A stretch of 16,572 nt of DNA, taken from Spirochaetales bacterium (GTDB lineage: Bacteria > Spirochaetota > Spirochaetia > DSM-27196 > SKKC01). How positions within the stretch are numbered: the first letter of the stretch is position 1; the number at the start of each line of letters is the position of its first letter. Below are positions 1-6,523 of this stretch, one piece after another. Under the pieces are notes generated by a model. That model searched no databases, was not told the DNA's origin, and saw nothing but the letters and a program-made list of their open reading frames with translations. A program made the translations under genes and the position numbers. The stretch is taken from contig SLAN01000291.1 in the NCBI GenBank assembly GCA_007126865.1, positions 1 through 16,572 of the forward strand, in the 5' to 3' direction.

Positions 1-989
1 ATCTCATGCGCCAGAAGCAGACCTTTCGCGATAAGGACACCCTCCTCGAAGAAACGAGGGACAGCATCGCCGCCGACGAGGACTCGATCCCGATGGAGAC
101 GGTACCGACCGGCGAGAAGGCATCGGTGTATGAGTTCATCAAACATATCTACGACAGGCCCGACACCGCCTCCGCCGAGCTCATCAGTTCCGAGGAGATC
201 GAGAGCTGCTACAACCTGCTCGGCGGCGTTACGAGCGTCGCCGCATCTATCGGCCGCATCCGCGAAGGGCATCTCCCGCTCGAACCGCTACCCGATCTCA
301 GTCTTGCCGGAAACTATCTCTACATGCTGACCGGCCGGAGGCCGACTCCGCTCGAGGAGCGGATCATGGATGTCTCGCTGATTCTGCACGCCGATCACGG
401 CATGAATGCAAGCACCTTTGCCGCCATGGTTGTTGCCTCCACCCTTTCGGACATTTACTTCGCCGTCGGCTCCGGTATCGCCGCACTGAGCGGTCCGCTG
501 CACGGAGGAGCGAACGTACAGGTCGTACAGATGCTCGAAGAGATCGCCGATCCGTCTGCGGTTTCGCAGTGGTATCGCAAGGCAACCGAAGAGAAGCGGA
601 AAGTACCCGGATTCGGACATCGAGTCTATAAGGCGTACGATCCGCGAGCGCGGATTCTCGGCCCGCTCGCCGGCATGCTTGCCGAATCGAACAGCTCTAT
701 CCGGCCGATGTACGAAACGGCGAAGAAGCTCGAGAGCGAGGTCGTCGCATCGCTCGGGACCAGCAAAAAGGTCTTCCCGAACGTAGACTACTACTCGGGA
801 ATCGTGTACAAGAGCATGGGTATCGCAGAGCATCTGTATACCACGATCTTCGCGGTTTCGCGCGTTTCGGGGTGGTGCGCACGCGTGATTGAATATCTGG
901 AGCACAACCGCATCTTCCGCCCGCGAGCGATTTACACCGGCACGCTCAAGGAGCAATACATTCCGATCGACCAGCGCGATACGGAATAA
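1..989 (+). CDS. gltA: Citrate synthase, 5'-truncated by the window edge
   Basis: Condenses acetyl-CoA and oxaloacetate to citrate at the entry of the TCA cycle, and supplies 2-oxoglutarate for glutamate and arginine synthesis. The frame is open to the left edge (first full codon at base 3), and the ATG at 6 is probably internal, because about 100 N-terminal residues typical of the family are missing. Counting from that ATG (327 residues visible), the conserved active-site blocks are present: HADHGMNASTF with its histidine near residue 129, GPLHGGAN near 165, GFGHRVYKAYDPRA near 202, and FPNVDYYSG near 260 with the catalytic Asp. The C-terminal RPRAIYTG stretch is also typical. It resembles the Bacillus CitZ-length type more than the longer E. 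coli type. A 2-methylcitrate synthase cannot be excluded from sequence alone. The gene converges on the DHH phosphoesterase gene. Confidence 0.93.
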   Translation, partial: LMRQKQTFRDKDTLLEETRDSIAADEDSIPMETVPTGEKASVYEFIKHIYDRPDTASAELISSEEIESCYNLLGGVTSVAASIGRIREGHLPLEPLPDLSLAGNYLYMLTGRRPTPLEERIMDVSLILHADHGMNASTFAAMVVASTLSDIYFAVGSGIAALSGPLHGGANVQVVQMLEEIADPSAVSQWYRKATEEKRKVPGFGHRVYKAYDPRARILGPLAGMLAESNSSIRPMYETAKKLESEVVASLGTSKKVFPNVDYYSGIVYKSMGIAEHLYTTIFAVSRVSGWCARVIEYLEHNRIFRPRAIYTGTLKEQYIPIDQRDTE

Positions 990-1003
990 ACGAGTGCCGC
1001 TGC

Positions 1004-1087
1004 CCGGAAGATAGCGTATGACCGCCGGAAGATAGCGTATGACCGCCGGAAGATAGCGTATGACCGCCGGAAGATAGCGTATAACCG
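1004..1087. repeat. Four tandem copies of a 21-bp repeat
   Basis: Four head-to-tail copies with period 21 start at 1004, 1025, 1046 and 1067. Each begins CCGGAAGATAGCGTAT and ends GACCG. Only the last copy differs, with AACCG in place of GACCG. The array lies in the gap between the convergent ends of citrate synthase and the DHH gene, so it is outside both coding regions. There are no unique spacers between copies, so it is not a CRISPR array. The near identity of the copies suggests recent expansion by slippage. Confidence 0.95.
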
Positions 1088-1090
1088 GTA

Positions 1091-1132
1091 GTCGGCGAGC
1101 AAGGCGCCCTACAGGGGCGTTGCCTCGGCGAC
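1091..1132. terminator. Candidate bidirectional terminator hairpin
   Basis: A 42-base imperfect inverted repeat pairs GTCGGCGAGCAAGGCGCCC with GGGCGTTGCCTCGGCGAC around a short loop holding the stop codon of the minus-strand DHH gene (1109-1111). The inner GGGCG/CGCCC and the outer GTCG/CGAC pairs are perfect; the arms contain mismatches and bulges. It lies between two convergent genes, where a two-way terminator is expected. There is no T-run on either side, so it does not fit the classical intrinsic terminator. Confidence 0.4.
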
Positions 1133-2278
1133 CATGCTGTTAATGCCGTCAACGAGCTCGTCGACGAACTCCTCCGTATCTTCTATTTGGGCGATCGGCA
1201 CCCGGAAGCCGACGGCTCCCTGATGCCCGCCGCCGTTCTCGATTCCGAAGCGCGAAAGCACATCTCGCAGGTCGATATCCTTGTACCGCTTGCTTCGGCG
1301 CGCACGACACTGCACAAGCTCCGAACCCTTCGGTCGTCCCGAGAAGACAACCAGACTGACGAAACCGCTCTCCTCGGCGAGTGTGTCGGCGACGGTCCGA
1401 AGCACCGTCGAAAGTGCATCGTCACCGTATTCCGTAAACAACCGGGCATAGTTTTCCCCGTCGAGATAGACGTATCCGACAGCGTCCTTCTTCCGGCGCA
1501 TTGCGAAGATCGCATCGAAGCACTCCTCCTCCCGCTTCGAGAGCTTCTGTAACTCGCCGAACAACTGTTCTACGCTCGCGTAATTGTGGCCACGGCGGGT
1601 CGTTTTCTCGTTCAGAAGACTCCCGAAAACTTCGGTGAAAGCGTGGTACATACGCCGTTCCTTGCGGTCCTGAAGAAACTTGCCCATCTGCGTGTCACCG
1701 ACGATTCCGGTGAGAATCGAGAGCACCAGGTTTCGCGTGAATATCTCCGGCAGTTGCCGCTCGTCTATGAAAGCATGCTTATGAGTGAGCTTATACGCAA
1801 TGATACCGACAAGCTCACTCGAGCTCGTCGCGCGATCCACAAGCGCGTACGCCCGGTCTGCATGGTAACGGCTATCACTTTCGAGGTGATGGTCGACCTC
1901 GATTACCAGCTCTTCCTGCGCTTCTATCGCCTCCCGAATACCGTCGCAACGCGCAAGCAGATCCGGCTTTGCCGTGTCACATACCACGATCGTGTCGTAA
2001 TCCGGGATATCCGAAAGTGCGTAGGCAACATCAATTGCATTGTACTTGCAGATTCTCAACAGGTACTCAAAGTTGTCGTGGACCGGTCCCTCGAGCAACA
2101 AGGTCGCCGATTTTGCGAATTTCTTTGCGAGAAGGGCGAATCCAACCATCGAAGAGAGACAGTCCTCGTCGGGGGCAGTATGACCGACGATGAGAAATGA
2201 CAATCGCTCGTCGAGCGCGGCGATAATGCGATCGACAATCCGGTTTCGCTCAGCGATAGTCGCCATCGGTTCCTTCAT
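1109..2278 (-). CDS. DHH/DHHA1-family phosphoesterase
   Basis: Cytoplasmic metal-dependent phosphoesterase of the DHH superfamily (389 residues), whose members include nanoRNases and cyclic-dinucleotide or pApA/pGpG hydrolases as well as RecJ. Visible motifs: HTAPDED at 33-39 (motif I, usually HxNPDGD), the Asp of VCDTAKPD near 101, EVDHHLESD with the DHH triad at 129-131, GIVGDTQMG near 191-199, and the C-terminal GGGHQGAVGF at 349-358 of a DHHA1 substrate-binding domain. The ATG overlaps the TGA of the upstream GGDEF gene (ATGA at 2275-2278), and AAGGAG lies 7 bases before it. Motif I has Glu in place of the usual Gly, and the length exceeds a minimal NrnA (about 320), with extra sequence around 200-260. 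No transmembrane segment is seen. The exact substrate is unknown; operon context suggests a nucleotide second-messenger product. Confidence 0.85.
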   Translation of the reverse strand: MKEPMATIAERNRIVDRIIAALDERLSFLIVGHTAPDEDCLSSMVGFALLAKKFAKSATLLLEGPVHDNFEYLLRICKYNAIDVAYALSDIPDYDTIVVCDTAKPDLLARCDGIREAIEAQEELVIEVDHHLESDSRYHADRAYALVDRATSSSELVGIIAYKLTHKHAFIDERQLPEIFTRNLVLSILTGIVGDTQMGKFLQDRKERRMYHAFTEVFGSLLNEKTTRRGHNYASVEQLFGELQKLSKREEECFDAIFAMRRKKDAVGYVYLDGENYARLFTEYGDDALSTVLRTVADTLAEESGFVSLVVFSGRPKGSELVQCRARRSKRYKDIDLRDVLSRFGIENGGGHQGAVGFRVPIAQIEDTEEFVDELVDGINSMVAEATPL

Positions 2279-3288
2279 GTACCCGCTCCTTGAACTCTCG
2301 CTTTCCCATTTTCGGGCGCGAAAACCTTAGCCCGGTTTCGACCTCCCTCTTTGGCTTGATACAGCGCGTGATCGGCGTTATCGCTGAGCTCCTTACCGGT
2401 GTTTCCGTGTATCGGGAAAACCGCTATGCCGACACTTGTGGTCGCGGTATCGATTGATCCGCCCTGTTTCGCCAGCGTATCCACAGTGCGAACCTCTTCG
2501 ACGAGCGTACTCGCTATAGAATATGCCGTTTCGACGTCGGTATCGGGAAGCAGAACGGTGAACTCATCGCCTCCGTAACGCGCGGCGTAATCGGTTTCCC
2601 GGAAGACACGGCGGATTACCGGTACAAGATCCTTAATAACTTCATCACCAATCTGCTGTCCGTAGGCGTCGTTAATGGCGTGGAAGTGGTCGAGGTCAAA
2701 CATCATGATCGCGAGTGACGTTCCGGTCGCTCTCGCATCGGCGATCCGTTCCTCAATCGCTTCGTCCAGGTAGCGCCTGTTGTACAGGCCGGTGAACTCG
2801 TCGGTGATCGCCCGTTTACGTGCCCCCTCTCCCCACTGAACCATATCGGACAGGAAGTTACTCGAGCTTCGAAGACGCTCGGTAGTTACATTGAGCATGC
2901 GGTACATGATCTTTATCGCGCACTGTGGATGGTTCCGCACAAGGGAATCGAAATCGTCGACGGTTAACGTGTAAAACGACGTCGGTTCCGTAGTTGTGCA
3001 CGTGGCGGAGCGAGGAGCGTTGTCAAAGAGAGTCATTTCTCCGAAACACTCTCCCGACCCGAATGATGCAACCTCGAAGTCGTCGCCGTTCGCAACACTC
3101 ACGGTGATTGCGACGCGACCCGAACGGATAATGAACAATCGATCGCCCGGATCACCCTCGCGAAACAGCACCTCGTCAGCACCGGCGTCGATCGGTGAAA
3201 GCACTCGTTCAACCGACCGAATATCCTCTTCTTCAAGTGTCGAGAAGATGCCGACCTGTTTCAGAAACGCACGTGTCTGGCTGCTCAT
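2275..3288 (-). CDS. cNMP-binding domain/GGDEF diguanylate cyclase (intact)
   Basis: Soluble two-domain signalling protein of 337 residues. Residues about 10-125 form a CRP-like cyclic-nucleotide-binding domain with the phosphate-binding cassette FGEMTLFDNAPRSAT (82-96). Residues about 160-325 form a GGDEF domain, opening with TDEFTGLYNRRYLDE. It keeps the metal-binding FDLD (Asp198), the RYGGDEF signature (239-243) and an RETD inhibitory I-site five residues before it, so it should make c-di-GMP from two GTP and be subject to product inhibition. One small oddity is His for the usual Lys in the FDLDHFHAIND block. The start at 3288 overlaps the TGA of the upstream paralogue (ATGA) and is preceded by AGGTGGAG, which supports it. 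Binding of cAMP or cGMP presumably tunes the cyclase; this is inferred from domain order. The next gene also overlaps by ATGA. Confidence 0.92.
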   Translation of the reverse strand: MSSQTRAFLKQVGIFSTLEEEDIRSVERVLSPIDAGADEVLFREGDPGDRLFIIRSGRVAITVSVANGDDFEVASFGSGECFGEMTLFDNAPRSATCTTTEPTSFYTLTVDDFDSLVRNHPQCAIKIMYRMLNVTTERLRSSSNFLSDMVQWGEGARKRAITDEFTGLYNRRYLDEAIEERIADARATGTSLAIMMFDLDHFHAINDAYGQQIGDEVIKDLVPVIRRVFRETDYAARYGGDEFTVLLPDTDVETAYSIASTLVEEVRTVDTLAKQGGSIDTATTSVGIAVFPIHGNTGKELSDNADHALYQAKEGGRNRAKVFAPENGKARVQGAGT

Positions 3289-4283
3289 AGCTCCACCTGA
3301 TCGGCACTCAGCGCCTGATTCGCCCCACGATCTCGGGCAATGAAGAGTGTCTCGTGGCTTCTTGCAACGAGCTCACCGGCGCTCGCAGCATGATCGGGAT
3401 AGATCGCGATGCCCACACTGAACGTGAACTCGACACTCTTCGAGCCGACTATCGGTTCCAGATCGAGGTTACTCAGTTTCCGCCGCAGCTCCTCAGCGAG
3501 TTCGAATGAGAGGCCGTGTCCGGTATTCGGCAGAATGACCGCCATTTCGTTCCCTCGATAGCGAATCGATGGGTTGTCACCGGCCCACGTCCGAACTGTT
3601 GCGGCGAGCAGGCGCAACGTGGCATCTCCGGCATCGTGGCCGTACGTGTCGTTAATGATCTTGAAATTGTCCGGCTTTATCATAAGCACCGCCAGCGGAC
3701 TGTTCTCTTCGTTCAGTAGTGTCGGGAGATGCTCGTCCAGATAATTCCGGTTAAACATACCGGTCAGTTTGTCGCCAAACACCTGCCGACGTAACTGTTC
3801 AACCCACGGGGAGTTCTCCGATATCAGCTTGTTCGTCTCCCGGATCCGGTTCGCAATCGCGATTATGAGCTTCTGCAACAGTCGCGCCGAGACATTAGGC
3901 TCACGATCGAGCACCTCTTCCAACGTCACACCTGTCCGGGGGAACCGCAATAACTCGCAATGCTTCTCCGCACGAGCGGTGGCCGTGCGAGGGGCGGCGT
4001 GTAGTACATCGATCTCGCCGAAACACTCGCCCTCGATGTATTCGGCGATATCGACCTGCCTCCCTTCACCTTGAGTTTGGGATATGAGAATGCTTCCGGA
4101 TTTCACCACATACAGCGAGTTCCCTCTCTGCCCGGCCTCAAACAAGTGCTGCTCAGGCTCAACCTCGACAACCTCGCTGTAATCAGCGATTACTTCGAGC
4201 TCACCGGCATCCAGCGCGGAGAACATTTCGACGTTTTTCAGCAGATCGCGCTTCTCGGCGACTTCCCCTGTCATTGTTTTCAT
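3285..4283 (-). CDS. cNMP-binding domain/degenerate GGDEF protein
   Basis: Paralogue of the next gene with the same architecture (332 residues): a CRP-like domain at about 15-125 with cassette FGEIDVLHAAPRTAT (88-102), a linker helix, then a GGDEF fold from about 168 (GDKLTGMFNRNYLDE). The catalytic signature is RGNEM (243-247) instead of GGDEF, and the first metal Asp is replaced by Lys (IKPDNFK, Lys203). No RxxD I-site stands before the signature. The fold is otherwise well kept (NDTYGHDAGD, SVGIAIYPDHA), so this is probably a selected, catalytically dead partner or GTP/c-di-GMP sensor rather than decay. It is first in a three-gene coupled operon. No strong ribosome-binding site precedes the ATG at 4283; the ATG at 4274 is an alternative start. 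Confidence 0.88.
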   Translation of the reverse strand: MKTMTGEVAEKRDLLKNVEMFSALDAGELEVIADYSEVVEVEPEQHLFEAGQRGNSLYVVKSGSILISQTQGEGRQVDIAEYIEGECFGEIDVLHAAPRTATARAEKHCELLRFPRTGVTLEEVLDREPNVSARLLQKLIIAIANRIRETNKLISENSPWVEQLRRQVFGDKLTGMFNRNYLDEHLPTLLNEENSPLAVLMIKPDNFKIINDTYGHDAGDATLRLLAATVRTWAGDNPSIRYRGNEMAVILPNTGHGLSFELAEELRRKLSNLDLEPIVGSKSVEFTFSVGIAIYPDHAASAGELVARSHETLFIARDRGANQALSADQVEL

Positions 4284-4346
4284 AGCGGTCCAGATGTCCC
4301 CTTATGGCCGAACAAAGTACCACAGGCGGAAAGCCCGGTCCAATCT

Positions 4347-4376
4347 ATTATCGGATAATCTATCGCTGTGAGTCAC
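4347..4376 (-). promoter_or_regulatory. Candidate promoter of the GGDEF-GGDEF-DHH operon, overlapped by a palindrome
   Basis: Reading the minus strand, GTGACT (4376-4371) and GATAAT (4352-4347) are separated by 18 bases, a fair sigma70-type match (4/6 and 5/6). The -10 box forms one arm of a perfect 13-base palindrome ATTATC-G-GATAAT at 4347-4359, a position where a repressor or activator could bind. Leader length would be about 57 bases. Called by eye. Confidence 0.4.
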
Positions 4377-5718
4377 CCAACGAATGAACAAGTACGCGAG
4401 GCCGCCGATGCTCATCGTAACGGTCTTTCCGGGCTTCCGGCAGATTGGATAGCGAGCCGTGAACGAAGCCGAGCTTCTCGAACCAGTCCGAGGCCCTGGT
4501 AGTCAGCGCCACGACCGAACGCATGTTCCGCGCACGAGCCCTGGAGAGCTGATAGTGTACCAGCTTCTCGCCGATACCGAGCTGCGAGAAGCGCTGATCC
4601 ACCGCAAGTGCGGCAATCTCGCCAGTCCGGTCGCCGAGATCGTGAAGAGCGCAGCACGCCCTGACGGTACCGTCTACCTCGCTAACGGCGTAATCGGGCA
4701 ATCGTGCTCGTACTTCGTCCGCCGTACGAGGCAGAAGGTGACCCCGCTCGACGAACGGACGCATGAGTCGCAGCACGTCGGCGATATCGTCGGCGTGCAT
4801 GGGGCGCACGCTCTCATACTCGTTCGCGTGGACCATCATACCGACGCCGAGATTCGAGAAGATCTCCCGCAGCAGAACGCCGTCGGTACGACCGTTCACA
4901 ATATGGACACGACTCACACCGGCACGACAGGCGGTAATGGCGTGGTTCAGTCGTTCGATCCACTGCACCGACTCTTGATCCTCGCCCGGCGTATCTCTCG
5001 CGAGGTCACTTATCCGCGCGGCCTGCTCGACAGTCAGCCGACTGATTCGTCCGCCCTCATCAGCGGATACCTCATCGGGAACAGCAATAGAAGAAGGAGG
5101 CCGGCACAATCCGGCTGTAACGAAAAAGAGCTTCTCTGCACCGATCGCACGGGCAACGGCCACCCCAAGTTCGTCGGACGACACATTGTACGGGTTTCCG
5201 GTCGCACTCCAACCGATACACGGAAAGATCGGAACCACGTCGGTTGCAAGCAGTTTCTCGACGACCTCGCGGTGCACCCGTTCGACGATTCCGGTATGAC
5301 CGAAATCCACCCCCGCGTCGACCCCGACACCGCGAGCGCGCACCCAGTTCCCGACGGCTGCGTGCACATTCGCTGCCGACAGTTGCGTCATAATGCGGTT
5401 AGCCACGTCGAAGGCCGCCATCTGTATGAGAGCTATCGCATCGGTCGGCGAAACGCGCCGCCCATCAACCCGATCGATCGGCATGTTGTAATGCTGGAGA
5501 ACGTTGTCGATGCGCCGCGCCGCACCCGGCACAATCAAAACGTGAATACCCGCGCGCCTCAGGACGGCGATATCCGCGATCAAGCCGGGCGTCTCATCGC
5601 CCTCGAGCAGTCCGCTGTCGAGTTTCACCACGAAACTCATTCCGCGGAAGCGTTCCGCGTATACGAACACTTCCCTGATCGTGTCGAGATGGTCCCGGCT
5701 CAAATCAGAGTCAACCAA
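4360..5718 (-). CDS. argA: Amino-acid N-acetyltransferase (N-acetylglutamate synthase)
   Basis: First step of arginine biosynthesis: acetyl-CoA plus glutamate gives N-acetylglutamate. The 452 residues match the classical ArgA length (about 440). An amino-acid-kinase-like domain covers about 27-297 (FVVKLDSGLL, LIVPGAARRI, SRVHIVNGRTDGVLLREIF), where arginine feedback normally binds. A GNAT domain covers about 302-450, with acetyl-CoA motif QLGIGEKLV at 379-387 and the family's C-terminal LPEARKDRYDEHRRPRVLV. Start: TTG at 5718, the first possible start after an in-frame TGA 15 bases upstream, with GGAGG 5 bases before it; the N-terminus also aligns with E. coli ArgA. No other arg gene is in the window. 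It sits 52 bases after the osmoprotectant operon and 76 bases before the GGDEF operon, all on the same strand. Confidence 0.93.
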   Translation of the reverse strand: MVDSDLSRDHLDTIREVFVYAERFRGMSFVVKLDSGLLEGDETPGLIADIAVLRRAGIHVLIVPGAARRIDNVLQHYNMPIDRVDGRRVSPTDAIALIQMAAFDVANRIMTQLSAANVHAAVGNWVRARGVGVDAGVDFGHTGIVERVHREVVEKLLATDVVPIFPCIGWSATGNPYNVSSDELGVAVARAIGAEKLFFVTAGLCRPPSSIAVPDEVSADEGGRISRLTVEQAARISDLARDTPGEDQESVQWIERLNHAITACRAGVSRVHIVNGRTDGVLLREIFSNLGVGMMVHANEYESVRPMHADDIADVLRLMRPFVERGHLLPRTADEVRARLPDYAVSEVDGTVRACCALHDLGDRTGEIAALAVDQRFSQLGIGEKLVHYQLSRARARNMRSVVALTTRASDWFEKLGFVHGSLSNLPEARKDRYDEHRRPRVLVHSLGDSQR

Positions 5719-5723
5719 GAAAT

Positions 5724-5728
5724 CCTCC
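5724..5728 (-). promoter_or_regulatory. Ribosome-binding site fixing the TTG start of argA
   Basis: GGAGG on the minus strand stands five bases before the TTG at 5718-5716. With the in-frame TGA 15 bases upstream of that TTG, it makes TTG the only reasonable start. The first in-frame ATG would remove 26 residues that align with the E. coli protein. Confidence 0.75.
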
Positions 5729-5756
5729 GCTCAAAGCTCGATGCACGTGTGCCGGA

Positions 5757-5765
5757 ATCATAACA
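5757..5765 (-). promoter_or_regulatory. Candidate extended -10 promoter of argA
   Basis: The minus strand reads TGTTATGAT, a TGn-extended -10 element with TATGAT matching 5 of 6 consensus bases. It lies in the 52-base gap after the last osmoprotectant permease gene and gives a leader of about 31 bases. No good -35 is visible, as is common with extended -10 promoters. Read-through from the upstream operon is also possible. Confidence 0.35.
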
Positions 5766-5770
5766 TACCT

Positions 5771-6523
5771 TCAGGTAGTCACGCGCTCCCGTGGATCATA
5801 GAAAAGCGTCTCGATGCGCCCGAATACCCAGTCGACTACGAATGCGATTCCGGCTGCGGTAATCGCGCCTGTCAGCACAAAGGCGGTATTGTTGCGGACC
5901 AGACCTGCAATTATGACCGTCCCGAGACCGCCTGCGCCAATCGTCGACCCGATAGTCGCCGTGCCTATGTTGATAATCACCGAGGTTCGAATGCCGGCGA
6001 CGATCACCCGAGCGGACAGCGGTAACTCCGTTCGGAACAGCACCTGCCTCTGAGTCATCCCCTGTCCGACACTCGCCTCGACGATACGGGAATCGACCGA
6101 CTCGATTCCGCTGATTGTATTGTTAATGACCGGCAGCAGTCCGAACACGAAGAGTGCAGCTACGGTAGGTTGAAACCCGAATCCGAGAACAGGAAAGGCG
6201 AGAGCCAGCACAGCCGCGGGAGGAAAGGTCTGTGCGAAGCTCGAAAGGTCGCGCGCGAGCGGGAGAAAATCCCTTCCGGCGGGACGAGTCACTGCAACTC
6301 CGATGAAGAGACCGACAACTGTGGCGCCGGCACTCGAGATCGCCACCATCCGCATATGTTGTATGACGAGCGTCGGCAAGGTAACACGCTGATAGATAAG
6401 CTCCCGCTGGGCCGGAAACAGGAGGCGCAACACTCCGAGACGGAAGTCGAGCATATACACGAAGAGCAGCAGAAAGAGCAGGAGTACGATCTGAAAGGTC
6501 GTTCGGATAGCACGGGAGGTCAT
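5771..6523 (-). CDS. yehW: Osmoprotectant (glycine betaine/choline-type) ABC permease, YehW-like
   Basis: Inner-membrane permease of 250 residues that forms the channel of an osmoprotectant importer with the other permease of this operon. A hydrophobic N-terminal segment (about 9-26) is followed by membrane helices at roughly 58-80, 95-115, 118-138, 172-205 and 212-232. The EAA loop that contacts the ATPase is at 149-169 (EASVGQGMTQRQVLFRTELP). The IGAGGLG motif near 195-201 is typical of OpuC/YehW permeases. It is the last gene of the operon: its ATG overlaps the ATPase stop (ATGA at 6520-6523), with GGAG six bases before the ATG. Order and sizes follow E. coli yehZYXW (also called osmF; related to Salmonella osmU). 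Substrate is inferred from family. Confidence 0.88.
   Translation of the reverse strand: MTSRAIRTTFQIVLLLFLLLFVYMLDFRLGVLRLLFPAQRELIYQRVTLPTLVIQHMRMVAISSAGATVVGLFIGVAVTRPAGRDFLPLARDLSSFAQTFPPAAVLALAFPVLGFGFQPTVAALFVFGLLPVINNTISGIESVDSRIVEASVGQGMTQRQVLFRTELPLSARVIVAGIRTSVIINIGTATIGSTIGAGGLGTVIIAGLVRNNTAFVLTGAITAAGIAFVVDWVFGRIETLFYDPRERVTT

Noticed and set aside
1004..1087. Possible CRISPR array
   Set aside because: Repeats are directly adjacent, without spacers, and no cas gene is nearby.
946..1152. 68-codon minus-strand frame encoding GGHTLSS repeats
   Set aside because: The peptide repeat is simply the 21-bp DNA repeat (seven codons) read in frame. No ribosome-binding site or independent evidence of translation.
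4459..5763. 434-codon plus-strand open frame
   Set aside because: It is antisense to argA, has no recognisable domain, and its composition is that expected from the codon bias of the real gene. argA has full family motifs.
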